64,000 nt of DNA from Flavobacterium gyeonganense (GTDB lineage: Bacteria; Bacteroidota; Bacteroidia; Flavobacteriales; Flavobacteriaceae). The translations under genes were made by a program, and so were the position numbers. The stretch's first letter is position 1, and each line of letters begins with the position of its first letter. Positions 17,571-26,799 of the stretch are shown in pieces. The notes under the pieces were generated by a model. The model worked only from the letters and a program-made list of their open reading frames with translations, did not search any database and was not told the origin of the DNA. Location of the stretch: assembly GCF_029625295.1 (NCBI RefSeq), contig NZ_CP121112.1, positions 2,852,001-2,916,000 of the forward strand, given 5' to 3'.

Positions 17571-18230
17571 TTATATATTAAGGTATTTGTCTAAATAATC
17601 AGAACGTTCTTTTAGGCTGTTAATGTAAGTATCTTCCTGATGCTCTGATATAATTTCGTAATTGTATCTTCTGAAGGTCTGGATAATTTCATTCATTGGT
17701 CCAACACCAATTTTTACTGTAATGTGAACATTTTCTAAATCGGCTTCAGATATAAAACAGCCCAGAATTTTACCATTATTGCTCTCTACGATTTGGGCTA
17801 CCTGTGCCATAGAATAATCTAAAAGTCCTTTTTGAACAATAATAATACCGCCCTGTTCTTTTAAAAATGGAGTTTCCTGAAAAAATTTCATTATATCTTC
17901 CATTTCATAATATCCAATATAAGAATTGTTTTCGTCAAGAACTGGAATTACGTTCGTATGGTTTTTGGCAAAAATTTCTAGAACGTCGAGCCAAATCATT
18001 GATTTTCTGGCAAAAAAACGTTCTAATGTGTATTTGTAATCAATTATTTTCTTATTCGTATCAAATGTTTCAATATCATCAGAAGCAATGCTTCCAATGA
18101 AAATCTCGTTTTCCACAACAGGAAAATGAGAAAAACTTAAATCAGCAAAAAAGTCCTGAACAGATGCTATCGTTTCCTGACTGTCGATTGCTCTAAAATC
18201 GTTGGTGATATAGTTGGTGATTTCTGTCAT
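17571..18230 (-). CDS. CBS domain-containing protein
   Basis: The protein has 219 residues from ATG 18230. Two CBS domains span about residues 1-125 (FRAIDSQETIASVQDFFADL, FPVVENEIFIGSI; NVIPVLDENNSYIGYY), followed by an ACT-like C-terminal part (GGIIIVQKGLLDYSMAQVAQIVESNNGKIL). CBS pairs bind adenine nucleotides and control partner proteins. An in-frame start 15 codons upstream exists, but MTEITNYI is the more usual beginning. It is the first gene of the nadK-bamA cluster and divergent from pdxJ, an order conserved in Flavobacteria. The regulated partner is unknown; NadK next door is one possibility. Confidence 0.9.
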   Translation of the reverse strand: MTEITNYITNDFRAIDSQETIASVQDFFADLSFSHFPVVENEIFIGSIASDDIETFDTNKKIIDYKYTLERFFARKSMIWLDVLEIFAKNHTNVIPVLDENNSYIGYYEMEDIMKFFQETPFLKEQGGIIIVQKGLLDYSMAQVAQIVESNNGKILGCFISEADLENVHITVKIGVGPMNEIIQTFRRYNYEIISEHQEDTYINSLKERSDYLDKYLNI

Positions 18231-18297
18231 AAGTAGTTTGAAGATATTTGATGCAAAATAATCAAAAAATAGCAAAAAATGCTAGATTTTACTTTGT

Positions 18298-18305
18298 ATT
18301 TTTGC
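18298..18305 (+). promoter_or_regulatory. Putative -7 element for pdxJ
   Basis: TATTTTTG fits the Bacteroidota -7 consensus TAnnTTTG, 40 bases before the pdxJ start. No TTTG-like -33 element is found at the expected distance, so the call is tentative. Confidence 0.4.
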
Positions 18306-18345
18306 TCTTACAAATATAATGCTACAGAATTAATAATCTATTTTT

Positions 18346-19059
18346 ATGACGAAATTAAGTGTAAATATCAATAAAATAGCAACTTTACGTAATGCCCGTG
18401 GAGGAAATGTTCCTGATTTATTAAAAGTAGCCGCCGATATTGAAAAATTTGGGGGTCAGGGGATTACAATTCACCCGCGTCCGGATGAACGCCATATCCG
18501 TTATCAGGATGCCCGCGATTTAAAAGCGATTGTTACTACCGAATATAATATTGAAGGTAATCCTCAGCATAATTTTATTGATTTGGTTTTAGAATGCAAA
18601 CCAGACCAGGTAACTCTGGTTCCCGATGCAGTTGGTGCTATTACCTCTTCTGCCGGCTGGGATACTATAAATAATCAGGCTTATTTAACGGAAGTTATTC
18701 AGGAATTTCAACGTAACGGAATCAGGACTTCTATTTTTGTTGATCCGGTTTTAGAAATGATCGAAGGAGCAAAAAAAACAGGAACTGACAGAATTGAATT
18801 ATACACGGAGGCTTTTGCTCACCAATACGATTTAGGAAATAAAAACGGAATTGATCCTTACGTCAAAGCGGCCGAATTAGCAAATGAATTAGGTTTGGGA
18901 ATTAATGCCGGACATGATTTAAGTCTGGAGAATATTCAGTTTTTCAAGCAAAATATCCCGGGATTATTAGAGGTTTCTATTGGTCACGCCTTAATTTCAG
19001 AAGCGCTTTATCTTGGTTTGGATAACGTGGTGAATATGTATTTAAATAAATTGAAGTAA
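18346..19059 (+). CDS. pdxJ: Pyridoxine 5'-phosphate synthase
   Basis: PdxJ condenses 1-deoxyxylulose 5-phosphate with 3-amino-2-oxopropyl phosphate to pyridoxine 5'-phosphate in the DXP-dependent vitamin B6 pathway. The protein has 237 residues, as usual. Signatures: MTKLSVNINKIATLRNARGG at the start, the HPRPDERHI motif, CKPDQVTLVPD, and AGHDLSLENI. It is divergent from the CBS gene and followed by its own hairpin terminator, so it is probably monocistronic. Confidence 0.97.
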   Translation: MTKLSVNINKIATLRNARGGNVPDLLKVAADIEKFGGQGITIHPRPDERHIRYQDARDLKAIVTTEYNIEGNPQHNFIDLVLECKPDQVTLVPDAVGAITSSAGWDTINNQAYLTEVIQEFQRNGIRTSIFVDPVLEMIEGAKKTGTDRIELYTEAFAHQYDLGNKNGIDPYVKAAELANELGLGINAGHDLSLENIQFFKQNIPGLLEVSIGHALISEALYLGLDNVVNMYLNKLK

Positions 19060-19069
19060 AATTAAGATT

Positions 19070-19108
19070 AAACAATTATAACCTAATGCATTTGGGTTAT
19101 AATTGTTT
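19070..19108 (+). terminator. Terminator of pdxJ
   Basis: AAACAATTATAACC and GGTTATAATTGTTT form a perfect 14-bp stem ten bases past the pdxJ stop, with an 11-base loop. The downstream TonB receptor gene begins 32 bases later. Confidence 0.75.
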
Positions 19109-19140
19109 ACTTTCGCACTTTTCTTATTAAAAGCCAGGTG

Positions 19141-21414
19141 TTGAAATCTTTTATCTTCTTTTTTTATTATGTTTTTCCAAAATTCTGGCACAGTCTCATG
19201 CGAGAGTAACAGGAAATGTAAAATCTTCTGAAAAACAAAACTTAACAGGTGTAAATATTTCCTTTAAAACTACTAATCAGTTTTATGAGACAGTTACTGA
19301 TTCAACAGGTAATTTTTCGGAGAATATTCCTTATGGAAATATAATTATAGACGTTTATCATCCGGATTTTACATTAAAAACAATCCATTTTAATGTTCTA
19401 AAAGATACTGTATTATCCGTTACATTAGAAAATGATATCTCCCGGTTAAAAGAAGTAGTTGTTTCCAATGATAAAAAAAACGGAATAAAAAACTTGGCAG
19501 GTGGTAAGCTATCAATCAATTTAAAAGATTTGGCTTCTCTGCCTACATTATCAGGGACTGCCGACATTATGAAAATTTTGCAGCTGACGCCAGGTGTGCA
19601 AAATTCTGGTGATGCAAATGGCTATTTGTATGTGAGAGGTAGTGATCCCGGGCATAACGCTATTTTGTATAATGGAGCTCCGGTTTATGGAATGTCTCAT
19701 TTATTGGGAATATTTCCTTTTTATAACGCAAACCATATTAATGATATTGAATTTGACAAATCGAGTTCTAACGCAAAATATGGTGGCAGGTTAAGTTCGA
19801 CAACACTTTTGAACTCCAATAAAAAAATACCATCGGATTTCGGTGTTCAGGGAAATGTTGGGATTTTAGCGTCTCAATTAAATGTTTCAGTTCCAATTAG
19901 TCAAAATACAGGGTTTTATATTTCAGGACGGAAAACTTACATTGATGAAATCGTTGCGCCAGTTTTAAATTCAGGTTCAGATAATAATGACGTAGAAAAT
20001 ATGAAATATGGATTTTCAGATGCTAATATAACTTTCGTATCTAAAATTTCTAATAAAAGTTTATTCTCTGTCGATGGATTTATTAGTGGTGATGAGCTAA
20101 AAATAAAAGATGAAAATTTAGATTTGCGAACCAGTTTAAAGTGGAGTAATTTTACAGTTTCTCCAAATCTCACTACAGTCTTTTCTTCAAAGGCAAGTAT
20201 GTCAAATTCAATTTATTTTAGTCAATATTCCAATGATTTAAGTATGGAACAGGCAACAATTCAATTTAATATTTCTTCTTATGTAAAGGATTTTGGATTT
20301 AATAATTCTGTTTCCTATTTCATTAAAAAAATTCCTTTTGAGTCCGGATTTCAATATGTTTATCATAATCTCCAGCCGCAAAAAGTTATTGTTGAAAATT
20401 TGGCAGATGCAAATAATAATTCTGAAAATAAAATAATTAATGCTAATGAGGCTATTTTTTTTACGACAATAAAGCCCAGTTTTACAAATTATCTAAAAGC
20501 AGAATTAGGTTTGAGAATTAACTATTATTCTTCAGGCTCAGATTCGTATTTTCATTTTCAGCCACGTGTTTTATTCAATTATTTTGCTAATAATAAGTAT
20601 TCTCTTTATGTGTCATATAACAGGCAATATCAGTATTTGAGTTTGATAACAACTTCAAGTGTGGGACTCCCGACAGATTTTTGGATTGCAAGCCACGATG
20701 GAATAAAACCACAGTTATCAGATGAGTTCTCAATTGGATCTAATCAAAATATTTCAAAGAATTTAATTTCTTCTTTTGGTGGCTTTTTTCGTTATATGAA
20801 AAATTTATTAGAATATCCTTATGGAGTAACTCAGTTTAATGAAATAACAAATTTAAAGAGTGATTTGCTGGTGGGAAAAGGGAAAGCATACGGACTGGAA
20901 ATGATGCTCAAGAAAAACAATGGAAAATTTCATGGCTGGTTAAGTTATACTTTAAGCTGGTCTGACAGAAATTTTGATGAACTTAACAAAGGGAACACTT
21001 ATTTCGCGAAATATGACAGACGTCATAATATTTCAATAGTTGGAATGTATGACTTGAACCCGAAATGGGATTTAGGTGTAACTCAGGTATTCAGTTCTGG
21101 AAATCGTTTTACAATGCCTACATCCTGGTATTTTATAAATAATAACCCGGTTAAAGAATATTCGAAATATAATAATGCACAAATGCCAAATTATATCCGC
21201 ACAGATCTTTCTGTAAATTATTTTTTTAACCGGACAAATAAAAAAAGAGAGTGCTCTGAATTTTTCGATTTATAATACCTTTAATTTAGAAAATCCAATA
21301 TATGTTGTGTTGGATGTGCAAATTGGGGAAGATAAAAATAGTGTTGTTGTAAAGCAGGATAAAAAAGTTTTGTATCGCATATTACCTTCAATAAGCTGGA
21401 GATTTAAATTCTAA
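19141..21414 (+). CDS. TonB-dependent outer membrane receptor, two frameshifts as read
   Basis: The middle frame encodes a carboxypeptidase-regulatory-like domain (VTGNVKSSEKQNLTGVNISF), a plug (TADIMKILQLTPGVQ, YLYVRGSDPGHNAILYNGAPV) and a TonB receptor barrel. Two indels break the ends. A T7 run at 19159-19165, with one more T, joins the start LKSFIF to FLLCFSKILAQ, a signal peptide. An A7 run at 21240-21246, with one fewer A, joins the barrel to ALNFSIYNTFN and the terminal strand SISWRFKF. The restored protein has about 757 residues. No ATG precedes it; TTG 19141 (or GTG 19138) is the likely start. The DUF4249 gene begins two bases after the stop, as in many such pairs. Substrate unknown. 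Confidence 0.82.
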
Positions 21415-21416
21415 GA

Positions 21417-22268
21417 ATGAAAAAATATATTGTATTTTTTATTGTAATAATAATGAGTTGTTCTAAAGATGACTTCAATAAAGGAGTAAATATTGAATCT
21501 AAAATTGTAGTTGAAGGCTGGATTGAAGAGGGGAATTTTGCAAATGTTTTATTGTCAACAAGTATTCCGGTTACAGGTACAATTGACTCTGTAAGTGTTT
21601 TAAGTCATGTGATTAGATCTGCAAGGGTTACAATATCAGACGGTTACAATTCAGAGGTCTTACGGGTTAAAAATGACAAGAACAGAGTTCCGCCATTTGT
21701 TTATTATGGGAGTACAATAAAGGGTGAAGCCGGAAAAGAATATTCGCTTAGAATTGAATATTTAGATAAGGTAGTTCAAGCGTTTACAAAAATCCCAAAA
21801 TCTGTCCCGCTTAAAAGTGCTGATTATATAAAAAAGAATGTTACAGATACCACGGGTTATATTTTTGCCAAATTTGATGATCCGGCTGATGAAAAAAATT
21901 ATTATCAGATTGCTACTAGAATTGAGGGCGAAGAGCCTATTTTTGTTCCTGGCTTTTATGGGAATCTAGATGATAAAAATTTTGAGACATCGTTTGTTTC
22001 TGTACAAATAAATAGGGGTGTGCTTTTGTTTCCAAAAACAGAATTTGAGCCTTATTTTGCAGATGGAGATTTGATCTATGTGAAGTTAAGAACTCAGACT
22101 AAAGAGGCTTTAGATTTCTGGAATAGTTGGCAAAATGAAATTGTAAACAGTAAAAATCCAATTTATCCTTCTAATACAAGTTTAAAATCCAATATAAAAG
22201 GAGGTATTGGTATTTGGGCAGGTTATGGACAAAGTACATTGATCGTAAAAACTCCTCCTAAAAAATAA
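21417..22268 (+). CDS. DUF4249 family lipoprotein, partner of the TonB receptor
   Basis: The 283-residue protein starts with a lipoprotein signal MKKYIVFFIVIIMSCSK with the lipobox Cys at residue 15. The mature part has DUF4249 features: IVVEGWIEEGNFANVLLS near the start, an Ig-like domain with VTISDGYNSEVLRV, and a conserved second half with YYQIATRIE and LDFWNSWQNE. DUF4249 lipoproteins are almost always encoded next to a TonB receptor, and by analogy to SusD they may cap it on the cell surface. The gene begins two bases after the receptor's stop. Ligand unknown; iron chelates are often proposed for such pairs, but nothing here shows it. Confidence 0.88.
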   Translation: MKKYIVFFIVIIMSCSKDDFNKGVNIESKIVVEGWIEEGNFANVLLSTSIPVTGTIDSVSVLSHVIRSARVTISDGYNSEVLRVKNDKNRVPPFVYYGSTIKGEAGKEYSLRIEYLDKVVQAFTKIPKSVPLKSADYIKKNVTDTTGYIFAKFDDPADEKNYYQIATRIEGEEPIFVPGFYGNLDDKNFETSFVSVQINRGVLLFPKTEFEPYFADGDLIYVKLRTQTKEALDFWNSWQNEIVNSKNPIYPSNTSLKSNIKGGIGIWAGYGQSTLIVKTPPKK

Positions 22269-22302
22269 AGCCGATTTGAATAGTTCAAATCGGCTTTATT
22301 AA
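22266..22302. terminator. Bidirectional hairpin terminator
   Basis: TAAAGCCGATTTGAA and TTCAAATCGGCTTTA form a perfect 15-bp stem with a three-base loop, starting at the stop codon of the DUF4249 gene. It also lies just past the stop of the converging lipoprotein gene. Confidence 0.88.
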
Positions 22303-22316
22303 ATTATTAAAGAGTT

Positions 22317-23654
22317 TTATTTTTCAAAGGATTTTATAAAATCTTCAAATTTTGCTTCAAAATTTTCAAATCCAGATGAGAAATATACGCTCATTTCAAC
22401 TTCTGTTTTATCACTGAATTTTAAATAAGATACTTCATTATAATATTGTTCAGTAAAATCTTCTCCTTTTTCATTCCACCATTCCCAATATTTGTATTCA
22501 GTATTCCATACAGGTAATTTTGTTTGATAAGATTCTACTTCAGAACGTTGAATGATATCCGCTATCTTAGTACCATCTTTTTTAGATACTAATATTAATT
22601 TCATATTTTTATTGAAATTTGCAGTCTTTCCTTCGCTTTCTTTTTTATTATATGTATTTACAGCTGTAAAATAAGCTTTAAAGTTTGCGTTTGCACTTTC
22701 ATAATTTGGTTCTGTCGGATAAATATTGCTTGCTTCCAAAGCTGCTTCATCTGATGCGGCAGTAGCCAAATCCATATCAGCAACAATAACAAAATTATCT
22801 AAGATTTGAACCAATCCATTAGCTTTCCCCCTATATTGAGTTAATTGATCATCATTTAATAAATCATCAATACTTGCATTACTTCCTGCGTTGAAAGAAA
22901 GTAAATTTTTTCCATTATATGTAAGGTTAGCTTTTGAAGTGTTATTAGTTCCTTTAACACCACTCATTTCCCAAGTGTAACCTTCACTTAATGTCATTTT
23001 ATATGCAAATTCATTTGGTACTTCTTTTCCGTTAGAATATTTTGCAGATTGTGTGAAAGAAGCTGCCTGTGTGCCATCAATTGTAAGAACAGCATCTGCA
23101 GAATTAGGTAAAAAGATATAATCGTTAGTTTCTACATCAGATTCCCAATCATAGCTGTCTATGATTTTTACTTTTATATCTGAAGAAACACTCTTAGTTG
23201 AGAATGACGCATTATTGGTTGTTTGTGATTCTTTGGCTGGGAAAACAAATTTTAATTCAGTAGTAGAAGCTGTTTTTACCCATGTTTTTTGAGTATTATT
23301 CCATGTGTAGATACCATATACACCTGAAACATTTAAAATGTCTTCAACTTCATTATTGTTTTTTCCATTAAAAATATCAACAGAGCTGATATCTAGTAAT
23401 CTGCTTAAATTTTCAATCGCATCTATTGCACTTAATTTTTTTGTTTTGTCTAACTGAACAAGCATTTCGTTAGCTTCAGCTTCAAGTTTTAATTTTTGTT
23501 GCTCTGGTGTTAGGCTTGAATACGGTTGTTTTACGATGTTAGCAATTTGTTCTTCTAGGGTTTGCTCTGATGAAGTTTCATTGTTGTCATCACTGGAACA
23601 TGAAATCATAAGTTGAGAAACAATTACTGATAATAAAAATAATTTTTTAATCAT
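22317..23654 (-). CDS. Hypothetical secreted lipoprotein
   Basis: The 445-residue protein has a lipoprotein signal, LSVIVSQLMISC, with Cys at residue 19, then an SSDDNNETSSEQ linker typical of Bacteroidota surface lipoproteins (acidic residues right after the lipidated Cys). The next 80 residues are helical (LEEQIANIVKQPYSSLTPEQQ, EANEMLVQLDK). The rest is mostly beta with many Asn/Ser/Thr, and a Trp-rich part near the end (WNTEYKYWEWWNEKGE). I do not recognise a named family. It stands alone, between convergent and divergent neighbours. The acidic post-lipobox region suggests export to the cell surface; this is inference. Confidence 0.75.
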   Translation of the reverse strand: MIKKLFLLSVIVSQLMISCSSDDNNETSSEQTLEEQIANIVKQPYSSLTPEQQKLKLEAEANEMLVQLDKTKKLSAIDAIENLSRLLDISSVDIFNGKNNNEVEDILNVSGVYGIYTWNNTQKTWVKTASTTELKFVFPAKESQTTNNASFSTKSVSSDIKVKIIDSYDWESDVETNDYIFLPNSADAVLTIDGTQAASFTQSAKYSNGKEVPNEFAYKMTLSEGYTWEMSGVKGTNNTSKANLTYNGKNLLSFNAGSNASIDDLLNDDQLTQYRGKANGLVQILDNFVIVADMDLATAASDEAALEASNIYPTEPNYESANANFKAYFTAVNTYNKKESEGKTANFNKNMKLILVSKKDGTKIADIIQRSEVESYQTKLPVWNTEYKYWEWWNEKGEDFTEQYYNEVSYLKFSDKTEVEMSVYFSSGFENFEAKFEDFIKSFEK

Positions 23655-23812
23655 GAGTTGGTTTTTAATTAAACGGATAAATTCAGAATTTTAAAGCGCG
23701 AATATACAATTTTGATTTATTGGGCGTACATGAAAAACCATAAAATTGTAAACTTTTTTTTATCAATTTTTTCGAAAAAAATATGCCAGTTATATTGATA
23801 AATAAGTTTTTT

Positions 23813-23820
23813 TATCTTTG
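23813..23820 (+). promoter_or_regulatory. Putative -7 element for the alpha/beta hydrolase gene
   Basis: TATCTTTG matches TAnnTTTG exactly, 21 bases before the hydrolase start. A clear TTTG at -33 is not seen; an ATTG lies 15 bases upstream. Confidence 0.5.
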
Positions 23821-23841
23821 TAAAAAGTAATAAATCATAAA

Positions 23842-24606
23842 ATGTTATACTCAAAAATAGAAGGCGAAGGTAAACCATTCGTTATTATGCATGGTTTTCT
23901 TGGAATGTCTGATAACTGGAAAACCCTTGCCGGACAATATGTAGAAGCCGGATTTCAGGTTCATATTTTAGATTTGCGAAATCACGGCCGTAGTTTTCAT
24001 TCGGATGAATGGAGTTATGAAGCCATGGTTCAGGATGTCTTTGAATACTGTCAGGCAAATAATTTAGACAAAATCGATTTGCTTGGGCATTCCATGGGCG
24101 GAAAAGTAGCAATGCTCTTCGCAGCAACACATCCCGAAATTGTAGATAAATTAATTGTAGCAGATATAGGCCCGAAATTCTATAAACAGCATCATCAGGG
24201 TATTTTGGCTGGTTTGAATGCAGTCGATTTTTCAGTGAAACCAAGCCGTGCGGATGTTGAAGAAATTGTAGCCAAATATGTGCCTGATTTTGGAACCCGT
24301 CAGTTTCTTTTGAAAAATTTATATTGGGCAACCCCAGGGCAATTGGCTTTCAGGTTTAATCTGGAAGTTTTTAATAACAATCTCGATGCAATTGGGAAAC
24401 CTTTGGCAGAAGGTTTGGTTTTCGATAAACCAACTTTGTTTATCCGTGGCGGAAATTCAAATTATATTTTGGATTCGGATGTCGATGCAATAAAACAGCA
24501 TTTTCCGGATTTGCAATTAGAAACTATTCCAAATGCAGGACACTGGCTTCATGCTGAAAATCCAAAAATGTTTTTTGATCTCACAACTGCTTTTTTGAAA
24601 TCGTAA
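23842..24606 (+). CDS. Alpha/beta fold hydrolase
   Basis: The 254-residue cytoplasmic protein is an esterase-like alpha/beta hydrolase similar to the YbfF group. It shows the oxyanion-hole segment VIMHGFLGMSDNW, the nucleophile elbow LLGHSMGGKVAM (Ser), an acidic residue region near DAIKQHF and a terminal His in IPNAGHWLHAENP. Substrate is not predictable from sequence. It precedes the small membrane protein gene by 46 bases on the same strand; no functional link is obvious. Confidence 0.9.
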   Translation: MLYSKIEGEGKPFVIMHGFLGMSDNWKTLAGQYVEAGFQVHILDLRNHGRSFHSDEWSYEAMVQDVFEYCQANNLDKIDLLGHSMGGKVAMLFAATHPEIVDKLIVADIGPKFYKQHHQGILAGLNAVDFSVKPSRADVEEIVAKYVPDFGTRQFLLKNLYWATPGQLAFRFNLEVFNNNLDAIGKPLAEGLVFDKPTLFIRGGNSNYILDSDVDAIKQHFPDLQLETIPNAGHWLHAENPKMFFDLTTAFLKS

Positions 24607-24652
24607 TTGAAAAATATACTGTACTTTTAACTGAAATTTAAATCAGAAGACT

Positions 24653-25000
24653 ATGAAATTATTACTTAGACTCCTTGTAACTGCAGCTTTGGTTTTGTTA
24701 CTGTCGAATCTTTTGTCTGGTGTGCATGTTGCCAGCTTTGGTACAGCCGTAATTGTTGCAGTAGTTTTAGGATTGTTAAACCTGTTTATCAAGCCTATTT
24801 TGGTAGTACTGACCTTGCCGGTGACAGTTATTACGCTGGGCTTGTTTTTACTTGTTATCAATGCGATTATTATTTTGTTGTGTACGAAAATCGTTGGTGG
24901 TTTTGCGGTCGATTCGTTTTTGACGGCATTAATTTTTAGTGTGATTTTGTCTATACTGCAATCGATCACCTATAAGATAGTAGGAGACGATAAAAAATAA
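24653..25000 (+). CDS. Phage holin family (YvlD-like) small membrane protein
   Basis: The 115-residue protein has three or four predicted transmembrane helices and a short polar tail (KIVGDDKK). The pattern (LLRLLVTAALVLLLSNLL, then VVLGLLNLFIKPILVVLTLP and ITLGLFLLVINAIIILL) is that of the PF04020 family, called phage holin family 4 or YvlD. These are chromosomal membrane proteins with no proven holin role. No phage genes are nearby. It lies between the hydrolase gene and tig. Confidence 0.9.
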   Translation: MKLLLRLLVTAALVLLLSNLLSGVHVASFGTAVIVAVVLGLLNLFIKPILVVLTLPVTVITLGLFLLVINAIIILLCTKIVGGFAVDSFLTALIFSVILSILQSITYKIVGDDKK

Positions 25001-25045
25001 AACGCGAAGTTGTTCTAAAGCACTTCAAATACAATAGATTAAAAA

Positions 25046-25077
25046 CTTGGCTGGGTTGCAAAAATTTTATAATTTTG
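25046..25077 (+). promoter_or_regulatory. Putative tig promoter with overlapping inverted repeat
   Basis: CTTG (25046-25049) and TAATTTTG (25070-25077) are spaced by 20 bases, a fit to the Bacteroidota -33/-7 pattern, 34 bases before tig. The region overlaps an inverted repeat, GGGTTGCAAAA (25053-25063) and TTTTGCAACCC (25073-25083), which could be an operator or a terminator of the upstream gene. Confidence 0.5.
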
Positions 25078-25111
25078 CAACCCAATTTTATTATGTAAAT
25101 CAAAGAAGAAG

Positions 25112-26437
25112 ATGGATATCAAAAGAGTAGCAAAAGACGCTGTGAATGAAACAATTGTAATGAATGTTGTTCACATGGATTATAAAGGTCAGGTAGCAAA
25201 AAGAATTAACGAAAAAATGCCTTTAGCACAAGTAAAAGGTTTTAGAAAAGGACAAGTTCCTAAAGATCTTGTTGAAAAACAATACGGAAAAGCTATTAAG
25301 CAGGAAGAAATCAAAAAAGTAGTTGATTTGGCTTTAGAGCGTTATATTCAGTCTGAAAGATTAAATCTTTTAGGAACTCCTATTGCTAAAGTAAACGAAA
25401 ACTTTGACTGGGATGCTGAAGAACTGACTTTTGAATACGAAATTGGTTTAGTACCAAACTTCGAAATTGATCTTGAAGCTAAAAATGATATCGTAAAATA
25501 TGTAGTTACTGCTGATGATAAATTAATCGACGGACAGGTAGAGCGTATCCAAAAACAATTCGGAAAAGCAAATCCAGTTGAAAAAGTGACTGCAGATGCT
25601 GATATTACAGGGACTTTCGCAAATGCTGAAAACGGAATTGAAAACAAAACAACTTTTTCATTGTCAGTTTTCAAAGACAAGAAAACAGCTGATTTGTTTA
25701 TCGGTAAAGAAGTGGGTGATGTAGTTACTGTAAACACTAAAGGTTTATTCGAAGACGATCACCAATTAATGGATTACTTAAAAGTGCCTCACGATAATGT
25801 ACATGATTTAGCAGTTGATGTAGCTTTTACAATCGAAGCAATCAATGTTTCTGAGCCTGCTGAATTAAATCAGGAATTGTTTGACAAACTTTTTGGAGAA
25901 GGAAAAGTAGCTTCATTGGAAGATTTAAAAGCAAAAATAAAAGAAGATGCTGAAGCACAATTCGCACAGCAGGCTGACCAAAAATTATTATTGGATGTTC
26001 AGGATTTCTTAATCGAAAATACAAAATTCGATTTACCAGCTGAATTCCTTAAAAAATGGTTGCAGACTGTTGGAGAGAAAAAACTTTCTGCAGAAGAAGC
26101 AGAAATTGAATACGCAAGATCTGAAAAAGGTTTACGTTTTCAATTGATCGAAGGAAAAGCCATGGCTCAAAGCAATATCCAAATTACATTTGAAGATTTG
26201 AAAGCTTTTACATCAAACGCAATCAGACAGCAAATGGCTCAATTTGGTCAAACAAATCCAACTGATGAAGAAGTAGAAGGAATTGTGGCAAGAGTTTTGT
26301 CTAATCAGGAAGAAGTAAAAAGACTTTCTGAGCAGGTTGTAGCGGCTAAATTGTTAGATTTGTTCAAAGAAAAAGCAAATCCAACAACAAAAGAAGTAAC
26401 TTATGATGAATTTATTGCTGCGTCTTACGGCGAATAA
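25112..26437 (+). CDS. tig: Trigger factor
   Basis: Trigger factor is the ribosome-bound chaperone that meets nascent chains. The protein has 441 residues with an N-terminal ribosome-binding domain whose signature loop is present as VKGFRKGQVPKDLV (GFRxGxxP), a peptidyl-prolyl isomerase-like middle domain (about 150-240) that is divergent, as in other Bacteroidota, and a helical C-terminal chaperone domain. It is followed by a strong terminator and then clpP and clpX, the classical tig-clpP-clpX order. Confidence 0.95.
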   Translation: MDIKRVAKDAVNETIVMNVVHMDYKGQVAKRINEKMPLAQVKGFRKGQVPKDLVEKQYGKAIKQEEIKKVVDLALERYIQSERLNLLGTPIAKVNENFDWDAEELTFEYEIGLVPNFEIDLEAKNDIVKYVVTADDKLIDGQVERIQKQFGKANPVEKVTADADITGTFANAENGIENKTTFSLSVFKDKKTADLFIGKEVGDVVTVNTKGLFEDDHQLMDYLKVPHDNVHDLAVDVAFTIEAINVSEPAELNQELFDKLFGEGKVASLEDLKAKIKEDAEAQFAQQADQKLLLDVQDFLIENTKFDLPAEFLKKWLQTVGEKKLSAEEAEIEYARSEKGLRFQLIEGKAMAQSNIQITFEDLKAFTSNAIRQQMAQFGQTNPTDEEVEGIVARVLSNQEEVKRLSEQVVAAKLLDLFKEKANPTTKEVTYDEFIAASYGE

Positions 26438-26462
26438 TTTCTGAAAATTAAGCATATAAAAA

Positions 26463-26510
26463 GGAGCGTCACGGATATTTTTCCCTGACGCTCTTCTGTT
26501 TTTTTATTTC
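26463..26510 (+). terminator. Terminator of tig
   Basis: GAGCGTCA (26464-26471) and TGACGCTC (26486-26493) form the stem, followed by a T-run. Confidence 0.82.
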
Positions 26511-26575
26511 AGTTAAAGAAAATATTTTTTTGATGTGGGTTTCAATTTATTTTTTATTACTTTTCAGAAGCTAAT

Positions 26576-26706
26576 CCAGCTATTCGTTACAAGTTTTTTC
26601 ATTGCTGCCTTTTTTGTAAGGCAAAAAAAGAGCTTCCGCCGGTCGCTTTTTTTTACCAACAAAAAATAGTTGCCATTTCAAAAAGCTTTTCACTGCTATC
26701 TGGGCT
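26576..26706. repeat. Degenerate palindromic intergenic repeat, copy A
   Basis: This stretch between tig and clpP starts CCAGCTATTCGTTACAAG and ends TTTTCACTGCTATCTGGG. Both ends match those of copy B (34878-34980) with few changes. The middle holds small hairpins with T-runs. No gene was found in 26511-26799. Confidence 0.6.
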
Positions 26707-26799
26707 AAATAAGACAAATTGACACATAAGTAATAAAGGTACAACCTTTGATGGAAGGAATAATATATAGATATAACATAAACTTAGAACACTTAAAAT

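Noticed and set aside
24653..25000. The holin-family gene as evidence of a prophage
   Set aside because: No other phage gene is near; PF04020 proteins are chromosomal membrane proteins in most genomes.
25053..25083. Inverted repeat before tig as a terminator of the membrane protein gene
   Set aside because: It overlaps the best tig promoter and lacks a T-run after the stem, so a terminator role is doubtful; listed only within the promoter entry.
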